Below, in pieces: positions 1 through 6,066 of a stretch of DNA of 13,015 nucleotides; positions within the stretch are counted from its first letter, which is position 1; every line of letters starts with the position of its first letter. Location of the stretch: positions 1-13,015 of the forward strand of contig JADJRI010000076.1 in the NCBI GenBank assembly GCA_016712275.1, given 5' to 3'. The position numbers and the translations under genes were made by a program. The notes under the pieces were generated by a model. The model was not told where the DNA came from, did not search any database, and was given only the letters and a program-made list of their open reading frames with translations. Origin of the DNA: Planctomycetota bacterium. Lineage in GTDB: Bacteria; Planctomycetota; Phycisphaerae; UBA1845; UTPLA1.

Positions 1-138
1 CGGGACCACGACGGGCGTTTTGCCGGTGACGATTTCGAGATCCTGTTTATCGCGGTTGCGGCCGTAGAAGAAGTACACGCCCGCGACAATCACGATGAGC
101 AAGCCGGTCAAGACACCGATTCGAACTTCCGTTCCCAT
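1..138 (-). CDS. N-terminus of a membrane-anchored protein of unknown function (partial)
   Basis: Only the first 46 codons are in the window; the gene continues beyond base 1. The start ATG (138-136) is well supported by a GGAGG ribosome binding site seven bases upstream on the minus strand (complement of 146-150). The peptide begins MGTEVRIGVLTGLLIVIVAG, which gives one N-terminal hydrophobic segment (about residues 7-24), followed by a charged stretch (GRNRDKQDLE) and then VTGKTPVVVP. This fits a signal anchor with the rest of the protein outside the cytoplasm. It lies 42 bases downstream of the secDF stop on the same strand, so it is probably in the same transcript. Short N-anchored LysM-domain proteins in Phycisphaerae start in a similar way, but the diagnostic domain is outside the window, so that identity is a guess. 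Confidence 0.7.
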   Translation of the reverse strand, partial: MGTEVRIGVLTGLLIVIVAGVYFFYGRNRDKQDLEIVTGKTPVVVP

Positions 139-180
139 TGGACATCCTCCATGACGTCGGTCGGCAAATTGTCAGTCGCG

Positions 181-1026
181 TCAGGCCTTGACGGTTGCCG
201 CAACCCTATCGCGGCGCAGCAGGAACTGCGTTGCGATGGCTATTGTACTGTAGGTTCCTGTGATCATACCAATCATCAACGTGAAGTTGATGCTATGAAT
301 ACCTCGGCCGCCCCAGATGTACATAATAGTTACGGTCAGAAAGGCGGTCAAGGTCGTCAGGATTGTACGCGACATGGTCTGGTTGATCGAGGAATTCACG
401 ATATCGACCGTGAGATCCTTCATACGCCCGCGGTTCTCGCGAATGCGGTCGAAGATGACGATCGTGTCGTTAACCGAGAAACCGATGATCGTGAGCAACG
501 CTGCAACGACCGCGAGGTCGATGCGGAACGTTTCATTGATCAACAGCAGATTGCCGAGGGCCGTGCCTGCGATAAGCGATGTCAAAGCGAGTGCGCCGGC
601 CGAAAGGGTGACATCGTGTATCAGTGCGATGACGGCCGCGGCACCCCAGCGGGCGCTGCCGAATCTGAACCACAGGTAACCGATGATGACGATCCATGAG
701 AGCGCCAGCGCGACATAAGCTTGCACCTTCGCTTCGCCGGAAACTTCGGGATCGAACTGGGTAATCTGGCTGAGCGACGTCTGTCGCTGGAGCGCGGCCT
801 GAAGCAATTTGACTTCGGGACCGGCCAGTTTCGATTGCCATTGCCCGGAGATATTGCCCTGCTCGTCAAAGAGTGGATAGTTTTCGTCATTGACGACGAC
901 CAGAAGGCGGCTGTAGAGATTCGGCGTGCCTGAAGCGGGCGTCAGGCCGAACACGCGTGATTCGCGCCAACCGTACTTTTCGAAGTCCGGTTGAAGTCGC
1001 ATCGACCTGAGCCGGGCCTGGAGCAC
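181..1026 (-). CDS. secF: SecDF translocase, third reading-frame fragment (SecF C-terminal half)
   Basis: This is the C-terminal 281 codons of a fused SecDF. SecDF is an inner-membrane partner of SecYEG that uses the proton gradient to pull exported proteins outward. The nominal first codon is a GTG (valine) inside a conserved stretch, so it is not a true start; the frame joins the 942-3248 frame through a missing base near 1044. SecF hallmarks are visible in fragment numbering: FDPEVSGEAK (91-100) leading into a transmembrane helix (about 103-121), LIHDVTLSAG (135-144) with the conserved Asp, GFSVNDTIVIFDRIREN (182-198), and DIVNSSINQTMSRTILT (208-224) with the conserved Arg, then the last helices ending near residue 269. 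The part before residue 90 is an extended extracytoplasmic domain with no clear counterpart in ordinary SecF. Confidence 0.93.
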   Translation of the reverse strand: MLQARLRSMRLQPDFEKYGWRESRVFGLTPASGTPNLYSRLLVVVNDENYPLFDEQGNISGQWQSKLAGPEVKLLQAALQRQTSLSQITQFDPEVSGEAKVQAYVALALSWIVIIGYLWFRFGSARWGAAAVIALIHDVTLSAGALALTSLIAGTALGNLLLINETFRIDLAVVAALLTIIGFSVNDTIVIFDRIRENRGRMKDLTVDIVNSSINQTMSRTILTTLTAFLTVTIMYIWGGRGIHSINFTLMIGMITGTYSTIAIATQFLLRRDRVAATVKA

Positions 1027-3248
1027 GGCAAGGTCCTGCGGCGGGTGACATCCTCGAGAACGATGGCCACGCCGCCCTGCCAGCCTTCCAATTCCAATGA
1101 CGCGGCTTCGGTATCCGAGAGGCCGATGCCGAGCGATTTCGGATCGCTCTCTCGAATGGGGAAATACGACTCGCCGCCCTCGCTTTGATTCACGGCCAGC
1201 TTGAAATCAAGCGATTGCTGGATGTTGAGATCGTTTTCGAGTGAGTCGGTAATGGCATCGATGACGACGTCCTTGATGGTCTCGCGGGTGACGATGGTGA
1301 AGGCGGGCGTTTCCTCCGCGGCTCCACCTTCCGTGCCTCCGATCGACTGCACCTGTGCCGTGCTGATGGATTTGCCGGCCTCGATGAAACGTTTTGATAG
1401 GTCGGACTTGAACTTGGTTGCATCGAGCGTGCCGGCTTCCTTCAGATGAACGGTGGTCACTTCGGAGGCGGGATCGGAAAAATTCACTGCGTTGGTCGAC
1501 GCCAGCTCATCTTTCAGGAGGTTGCGAACCACCGGAGCGAGGCGCGCGGCCGGCACGCCGGGGGTCGCGAGCGTGTAGGTGCCGCTTGCCCCTGTAATAT
1601 TGGCTTTCTCCAGTGCCGCACCGAATCCTTCAAGTTTCTTGCCGCTTTCACTCAGCTTTTCCTCGATGGCCTTTTGCCGCTCGGAGTCATTGGGAAGCTT
1701 TGCGATCGACCCTTCGGTCTTGAGATCGATTTGGGCATTCACGCCGCCGAGAAACTCGATGTCGTAGATGTCGCGGTCATCGCGGGTCATGAAAAGGAAA
1801 ATCGTGCCCAGAAAGAGCGATCCGGAAATCGTAAAGAACACCTTGCGCGAGCCGACCCAGTTGACTTTGGGAATGCCGATCAATCCCGCCATCGGCAGGT
1901 CCTTGCTGTTGCCGTGTATCACGCGGAACAACATCATGAGGCCGAGTATGAAGAGCACCGACGGACCGACGAAAATCAGCGATTCGCCGAATGCCAGCGT
2001 CGTCGAAAGGGCGCGATCCTCGACGGAGTGCGTCGCATAGCCGATTCCGTATAGCAGCGCGCCGGCGGCCGTGATGATTAGTCCGGTCATCAGCGGCAGC
2101 CGCTTCACTTCGCGCGGAATGGAGATCATCGACATCATGTCGAAGAACATGCGCGTGATGAAGTAGGCCGTGAAGATGTTGATGAAAACGCCGATTCCGA
2201 GCGTCAGACCGAAGCCCTTGATCTGCTCGCTGCCGATGACGTAAAGAATGATACAAGTGAGGAGCGTGGTCACGTTGCCGTCGAGAATCGCGCTGAAGGC
2301 GCGTTCATACCCGAGCTTGACGGCCATTCTCAGGGCCGTTCCGCGCTTGAGTTCCTCCCGGATGCGCTCGTTAATAAGGACGTTGGCATCGACTCCCATA
2401 CCGATGGCGAGAACAAGACCCGCGATGCCGGGCATGGTGAGCGTCGCCCCCAGAATGGCCATCGTCGCAAAGGTAAACAGCAGGTTGATGATGACGGCGA
2501 TCATGGCCACGCCGCCCGCATAGCGATACCAGACCAGCATGAAAATGGCGACCGCCGAGGCGCCGATCAATCCGGCCTTGAGACCCGCGACCTGATTCGC
2601 ATCTCCAAGGCTCGGGCCGATCGAGCGAACGCTGATGGGCGGGTCCTTCAATTTTTGGGGAAGACTGCCGGCATTGAGCTTCTTCACCATGTCGTTGACT
2701 TCCTGCGGCGTAAACCGGCCCTGGATAATGCCGCTGGTGGTGATTGGTGAATTGATGCGGGCATGAGAAACACACTGATCGTCGATAAAGATGGCAAGCT
2801 GTTGACCGCGATGTTGGCGGGTCAGCGGGCCGAACTTGGAGCCGCCGATGGTGTCGAGCCGGAAGCCGATGGCCGGTCCGCCTTGCTCATCGCGTTCGGA
2901 TTGCGCCGATAGAAGCGACCAATCGCTCTCGCCTTCCTTCTTGGCGTGGGTCATGGTGTACCCTTCGCCAATGTGGGAGAGGACGTAATACTTGTCGCCG
3001 AATCGCTCGATGACGACGCCGTACGTATTTTTTTTGTTCTCGAAATTTTTCTCAAGACTGCTTACATCTTCTCTTGTTTTGAGGTTCAAGAAGTCCTTGA
3101 CATCCTCAATTTCAAACCACTGATAGCTCTGCTCGCCGGGCAGGGGGCGCGGTCCGCGCTTTTTGATCGAATCGCGATAACTCGCGAATGTGGGGTTGCC
3201 AGGCTCGTTGGGAATAATGCGGAATTCGAGCACGCCGGCGCCCTTCAA
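942..3248 (-). CDS. secD: SecDF translocase, second reading-frame fragment (SecD C-terminal part plus SecF N-terminal part)
   Basis: This is the middle of the fused SecDF. The nominal start is a TTG (leucine) within the conserved LLKGAGVLEFRI segment, so it is the continuation of the 3245-4276 frame, not an independent gene. In fragment numbering: the end of the SecD P1 head (FRLDTIGGSKFGPLTRQ, 129-145, then LAIFIDDQ and GIIQGRFT); SIGPSLG (209-215); TM helices; TMPGIAGLVLAIGMGVDANV (271-290) followed by LINERIREEL, including the Asp of proton transport; DGNVTTLL (323-330); KGFGLTLGIGV (344-354). An additional pair of hydrophobic segments (about 384-405 and 423-443) precedes the SecF half. 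SecF begins at KVNWVGSRKVFF (461-472), one TM helix, then DIEFLGGVNAQIDL (496-509). A long extracytoplasmic region follows. Genuine coding is lost after VLEDVT (730-735), where the frame shifts. Confidence 0.93.
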   Translation of the reverse strand: MKGAGVLEFRIIPNEPGNPTFASYRDSIKKRGPRPLPGEQSYQWFEIEDVKDFLNLKTREDVSSLEKNFENKKNTYGVVIERFGDKYYVLSHIGEGYTMTHAKKEGESDWSLLSAQSERDEQGGPAIGFRLDTIGGSKFGPLTRQHRGQQLAIFIDDQCVSHARINSPITTSGIIQGRFTPQEVNDMVKKLNAGSLPQKLKDPPISVRSIGPSLGDANQVAGLKAGLIGASAVAIFMLVWYRYAGGVAMIAVIINLLFTFATMAILGATLTMPGIAGLVLAIGMGVDANVLINERIREELKRGTALRMAVKLGYERAFSAILDGNVTTLLTCIILYVIGSEQIKGFGLTLGIGVFINIFTAYFITRMFFDMMSMISIPREVKRLPLMTGLIITAAGALLYGIGYATHSVEDRALSTTLAFGESLIFVGPSVLFILGLMMLFRVIHGNSKDLPMAGLIGIPKVNWVGSRKVFFTISGSLFLGTIFLFMTRDDRDIYDIEFLGGVNAQIDLKTEGSIAKLPNDSERQKAIEEKLSESGKKLEGFGAALEKANITGASGTYTLATPGVPAARLAPVVRNLLKDELASTNAVNFSDPASEVTTVHLKEAGTLDATKFKSDLSKRFIEAGKSISTAQVQSIGGTEGGAAEETPAFTIVTRETIKDVVIDAITDSLENDLNIQQSLDFKLAVNQSEGGESYFPIRESDPKSLGIGLSDTEAASLELEGWQGGVAIVLEDVTRRRTLPCSRPGSGRCDFNRTSKSTVGANHACSA
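1041..1048 (-). other. secF: Single-base deletion breaking secDF (SecF part)
   Basis: Read on the minus strand, the frame gives GVAIVLEDVT and then non-conserved arginine-rich sequence. Adding one base in the GGG at 1043-1045 (CCC to CCCC on the coding strand) changes this to VLEDVTPPQDLAVLQARLRS and joins the 181-1026 frame without loss of any residue. No X XXY YYZ slippery heptamer is present, so programmed -1 frameshifting is unlikely; a sequencing error or a real deletion remains. Confidence 0.85.
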
Positions 3249-4276
3249 GAGCCGCTGCAGATCCGCCGGATCTTCCAGACGTCCCTCGCCGCGTCGCCGT
3301 GTGTCGCGAGTTTGTCGTTCTGATCGACGATTTGCTCGACAAGCCCGCCAAGGCCGGGAAACTCCTTTACCATGGCGTCCAGTCTCGTTTTGCGAGCCGG
3401 ATCGCGGGGCTTCATTTCCAGAAGCGCGAGCAACTGATTCACATCCAGGTTGGTCGAAACAACGGCGCCGATGGCGGCATCGAACTTCGTTTCAAGCTCC
3501 ACGCTCTTGTCAATGGCGACGTCCAGCACGCGCTGAAGCGCCGACTCATAGGCGAGCCGCTTGGCCGTGGCGTCGTCGATGGTGGGCTGGGAGGTCGGCT
3601 GCGAGGCCGCCTGTGCGGCCATGTGTTCATCGTAAGCCTTGACGAGCGCGTCGATCGGGTCTTTTCGTTCGGGCAGCTCCTGAATGAGCGGTGCGAAGGC
3701 GGCCTGTCGTTGATCGGCGGGAAGCTGAAGTGCCGCAAGGACGGCATTTCGAGTCTTGTCGGGGTCCGCAATGACGGCGTCCATGGCGCGAAGCTCGTCG
3801 TAGGCCTTTGCCGCGTCATTGAGAAGGGCCACGCGCGAAGGCACGCCCTTGGCAAGCTTGGCGAATGCGGTTTCGCGATTGTCCACCCGCGAGACGGCCG
3901 ACACAATCGTGCTTCGGCGCAGGATCGTGTCCTGAAGCTCCTGCTGAAGCGATTCGTACTGCTTGCGCGTTTCCTGTACTTCCTTGCTTGGGGCCGGCAT
4001 TTGAATCTCGATCCGATTGCCGCCCACGCGCCAGACGAGGTTGTAAACTCCCTTGGGATCCACGCGCCGTCGCAGAACTTCAATCACGCGCTGGGAGAGA
4101 CCCGTGCGATCCGCGCCTTCGAGGCCGGAGTCGTCGAGTTCATAGAGCAGCGTATAACCGCCGGCCAGGTCGATGCCTTTCTTGATTTTCTTTTCGAAGG
4201 GCAAAATGCTGGCAATGCCAAGGGCAGTGAGCACGCCGACGATGACAATTTTCCACCACATATCGCGTTCGAGCAT
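3245..4276 (-). CDS. secD: SecDF translocase, first reading-frame fragment (SecD N-terminal part, with large helical insertion)
   Basis: This is the true start of the fused secDF gene. ATG at 4276-4274 has TAGGA five to six bases upstream. In this numbering: a first TM helix (about 7-26), KKGIDLAGGYTLLYEL (32-47, matching the SecD GLDLxGG motif), VIEVLRRRVDPKGV (64-77), and GNRIEIQMPAPSK (86-98). Normal SecD would now run directly to the 'gamma-L-E-F-R' segment. Here about 230 residues (about 99-330) intervene: highly helical, charged, Ala/Gln-rich, including SQPTSQPT (225-232). Coding continues through RDVWK (331-335) and is then lost to a missing base near 3272; restoring it yields DPADLQRLLKGAGVLEFRI in the 942-3248 frame. 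Total restored length is about 1365 residues, much longer than the usual 700-1000 residue SecDF fusions. Confidence 0.93.
   Translation of the reverse strand: MLERDMWWKIVIVGVLTALGIASILPFEKKIKKGIDLAGGYTLLYELDDSGLEGADRTGLSQRVIEVLRRRVDPKGVYNLVWRVGGNRIEIQMPAPSKEVQETRKQYESLQQELQDTILRRSTIVSAVSRVDNRETAFAKLAKGVPSRVALLNDAAKAYDELRAMDAVIADPDKTRNAVLAALQLPADQRQAAFAPLIQELPERKDPIDALVKAYDEHMAAQAASQPTSQPTIDDATAKRLAYESALQRVLDVAIDKSVELETKFDAAIGAVVSTNLDVNQLLALLEMKPRDPARKTRLDAMVKEFPGLGGLVEQIVDQNDKLATHGDAARDVWKIRRICSGS
3268..3276 (-). other. secD: Single-base deletion breaking secDF (SecD part)
   Basis: The coding strand reads TGGAAGATCCGGCG. One additional G (AAGGATCC, that is, one C more at about 3272 on the plus strand) restores DVWKDPADLQRLLKGAGVLE, which fits the SecD family where a 'DPxxAxxLLxxxAxLEFR' type segment is expected. 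Without it the frame ends after a few residues (KIRRICSGS, stop at 3245). No slippery heptamer is seen here. Confidence 0.87.
3581..3604 (-). repeat. SQPTSQPT tandem tetrapeptide in SecD insertion
   Basis: Two copies of Ser-Gln-Pro-Thr (residues 225-232 of the first secDF fragment) follow an Ala/Gln-rich stretch. Such SQPT repeats are frequent low-complexity linkers in planctomycete proteins (recalled, not checked here). The repeat sits within the helical insertion and may act as a flexible hinge between two helical halves. Confidence 0.7.
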
Positions 4277-4395
4277 TTGATTCCTACCTTTTCCAATAAT
4301 GGCTGAATTCGAGCCAATAATTACATAGATTCGCGGGATTCCGCGCGGGTGTTTCGAGATTAATTGTTGAACCGGGGCGATTGAGAACGTGACGT

Positions 4396-4419
4396 GTGCC
4401 GACGGCTATGCTTCGGCAC
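4396..4419. terminator. Inverted repeat between the small secreted-protein gene and secDF
   Basis: GTGCCGA (4396-4402) and TCGGCAC (4413-4419) form a perfect 7-bp stem with a 10-base loop, starting 16 bases after the stop of the 4435-4857 gene. No U-tract follows on the minus strand, so it is a poor intrinsic terminator. It could be an attenuator, an mRNA-stabilising hairpin or a protein site. A second, smaller inverted repeat, CGCGG-GATT-CCGCG, lies at 4332-4345. Confidence 0.35.
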
Positions 4420-4434
4420 CGACGATTTGTTGTG

Positions 4435-4857
4435 TCATGCGCGAGGCGGCGCATTGGCCCGATGGGGCGGCCATTGCAATGTGGGACGCAAGAGTGTTCC
4501 GCCCGGCCGAACCACAAAGCAGAAAGACGGTGTATGGAATTTCGCCTCCGAAACACCGGCGACAAGAGGGTTGCCGGGCTTCGATTGCGTCTCATTGGGC
4601 TTGGCGGACGCCGGGGCAAAGAAAGAACTGAATGTGCGCTCGTTTGAGCTTCCCTTTTTTTGACCTTTGGTATTTTCAGATTTGTCGGATGCGGGCGATC
4701 GGGCCGCGGCCGATTTCGCGGCGGCCTCGACTTTGGATGTCCAAGCCTGCAGGGCATAGCGCGCCTCGGCGGCGGCAGCTGCGGGTCCGATGACCAGCGC
4801 GAGCAATGATGCCATTGGCAGCGTGCAGGATGTCAAACGTTGGAGCCGATTGGCCAT
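4435..4857 (-). CDS. Small putative secreted protein of unknown function
   Basis: I do not recognise this 140-residue protein. The start ATG at 4857 begins a convincing signal peptide: basic MANRLQR, a hydrophobic core around residues 13-25 (MASLLALVIGP), then an Ala run (AAAAAEA, 26-32) suitable for signal peptidase I cleavage. The mature part begins RYALQAWTSKVEAAAKSAAA, continues with a Lys/Ser/Asn-rich low-complexity linker (about 52-95), and ends with FHTPSFCFVVRPGGTLLRP and a basic Pro-rich tail. No Shine-Dalgarno is evident, but a promoter-like sequence ends nine bases before the ATG, suggesting a leaderless message. A second in-frame Met (residue 15) is an alternative start. It sits where yajC often precedes secD, but it shows no YajC features. 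With three frameshifts elsewhere, the C-terminal end may also be affected. Confidence 0.5.
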   Translation of the reverse strand: MANRLQRLTSCTLPMASLLALVIGPAAAAAEARYALQAWTSKVEAAAKSAAARSPASDKSENTKGQKKGSSNERTFSSFFAPASAKPNETQSKPGNPLVAGVSEAKFHTPSFCFVVRPGGTLLRPTLQWPPHRANAPPRA

Positions 4858-4866
4858 AGCCCCGGA

Positions 4867-4895
4867 ACTATACCTTGGAGGTGGGTGTCTGGCAA
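4867..4895 (-). promoter_or_regulatory. Sigma70-like promoter, probably giving a leaderless transcript
   Basis: On the minus strand TTGCCA (4895-4890) and TATAGT (4872-4867) are separated by exactly 17 bases; each matches the consensus at five of six positions. The expected transcription start (about 4860-4861) is only two to four bases before the ATG at 4857. It probably drives the small secreted-protein gene and, through it, secDF. Confidence 0.55.
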
Positions 4896-5080
4896 TTGGG
4901 TGAGTGGTGTGAATTCGCGGGCTTTGTCCATGTTGATTCGGAGCTAAAGGACTGTGAGAATTTGAGTTATGGGAACGGCTGATTTCAAGGCTTTGATGCC
5001 GGGCATCCGGGCCAGAGTGGGGTATCTGAATTTGCCCCAGGCCTCGCCGGCCTCCGAAAACGTACCGCTCTATATTGCTT

Positions 5081-5977
5081 CTATTTCGAAATCCAAAGGG
5101 CATCGATGATCGTCGTCAGGCCGAACAGCAGGCTGACGACCCCATTGACCGTAAAAAACGCCATGTTCACTTTCGAAAGGTCGTTGTGTCTAACGAGCGA
5201 CTGTTCGAAGGCAAGGAGCAGGGCGGTCACGCCAAGGCCTGCCCAATAAAGCCAGCCCAATCCGACGACGAGGCCAAGCACGACAAGGAGTGCCGCAGTG
5301 ATGACATGCGACGCTCTCGAAATCCACAGTGCCCGGGCGATGCCGAACTTCGAAGGAATGGAGTGAAGGCCGTCGCGGCGATCGATCTCCGTGTCTTGAC
5401 AGGCATAGATGATGTCGAATCCGGCAATCCATGAGAGCACCGCGCCGGTCAGGAGAATAGCGGGAAGGCCGAGGGTCGCGGGATGAATGGCGAGCCAGGC
5501 GGCGGTCGGTGCAAATGCGATGGCCGCGCCGAGAACAAAATGGGCAAAAAGTGTGAAGCGTTTCGCGTAGGAATATCCGGCGAGCAGGGCAAGCGTGGGC
5601 ACGGCCAGAAGGAGCGGCCATTCATTACCGTAGAGCAAAAAGAACCCTGCGCAGCCTGCCAGAAACACGAGGCCGCTGATTTGAAGAAAAGACCATGCTT
5701 GTTTGGTGGTGATCTTTCCGGCGGGGATCGGCCGCGATTCGGTGCGCGGATTTCGTGCATCGATTTTAGCGTCCGCGATGCGGTTGAAGGTCATCGCAAA
5801 GCTGCGGGCGGCCACCATGCAGATGACGATGAGCGCGAACTGAAACAGGGTGGGTGTTCCGCCGGGCATGTTACGTCCGGCGAGAAAAGTGGCGACCAAT
5901 GCAAACGGCAGTGCGAAAACCGAATGCGAAAACTTAATCATGTCGCCCCAGGTACGGAGCGTGGCAAATGCGGACAT
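5081..5977 (-). CDS. ubiA: UbiA-family prenyltransferase (4-hydroxybenzoate polyprenyltransferase-like, MqnP clade)
   Basis: This integral membrane enzyme transfers a polyprenyl chain to an aromatic acid in quinone synthesis. The 298-residue length with start ATG at 5977 is typical of the family. The first Asp-rich motif is FNRIADAKIDARNPRTESRP (64-83; N65, D69, D73) and the second is GFDIIYACQDTEIDRRDG (186-203; D195, D199). Both bind Mg-diphosphate. The surrounding sequence is hydrophobic throughout, consistent with about nine TM helices. NPRTxxRPxPxG and QDxxxDxxxGLxSxP resemble the clade assigned to the futalosine menaquinone pathway (MqnP), an inference from memory. An upstream in-frame ATG at 6127 would add 50 non-family residues and overlap the glycosyltransferase gene, so it is rejected. 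No Shine-Dalgarno is seen, but a promoter-like element abuts the start. The 3' end is 223 bases from the next gene. Confidence 0.92.
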   Translation of the reverse strand: MSAFATLRTWGDMIKFSHSVFALPFALVATFLAGRNMPGGTPTLFQFALIVICMVAARSFAMTFNRIADAKIDARNPRTESRPIPAGKITTKQAWSFLQISGLVFLAGCAGFFLLYGNEWPLLLAVPTLALLAGYSYAKRFTLFAHFVLGAAIAFAPTAAWLAIHPATLGLPAILLTGAVLSWIAGFDIIYACQDTEIDRRDGLHSIPSKFGIARALWISRASHVITAALLVVLGLVVGLGWLYWAGLGVTALLLAFEQSLVRHNDLSKVNMAFFTVNGVVSLLFGLTTIIDALWISK

Positions 5978-5983
5978 GTGAAC

Positions 5984-6012
5984 ATGATTCGGGAGGCGAA
6001 TAGGGATGTCAA
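5984..6012 (-). promoter_or_regulatory. Promoter-like element abutting the ubiA start
   Basis: On the minus strand a perfect TTGACA (6012-6007) is followed after 17 bases by AATCAT (5989-5984; four of six consensus matches). The predicted transcription start falls at about the A of the ubiA ATG (5977), and the gene has no Shine-Dalgarno, so translation may be leaderless. It lies in the 89-base gap after the glycosyltransferase stop. If real, ubiA is transcribed independently of the polysaccharide genes. Confidence 0.42.
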
Positions 6013-6066
6013 TCGAGGATGGCAAAAACCGCCATTCAACCACACTGATTCTGCAAGACGAGCAGA

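Noticed and set aside
942..3248. Treating the middle secDF fragment as an independent gene with a TTG start
   Set aside because: The TTG encodes the leucine of the conserved LLKGAGVLEF segment, and the upstream fragment joins it after a one-base correction.
3299..4306. Long open frame (335 codons) on the plus strand opposite SecD
   Set aside because: It lies completely antisense to a strongly conserved SecD coding region, its product is rich in Arg, Gly and His without any recognisable domain, and long antisense frames are common in GC-rich genes.
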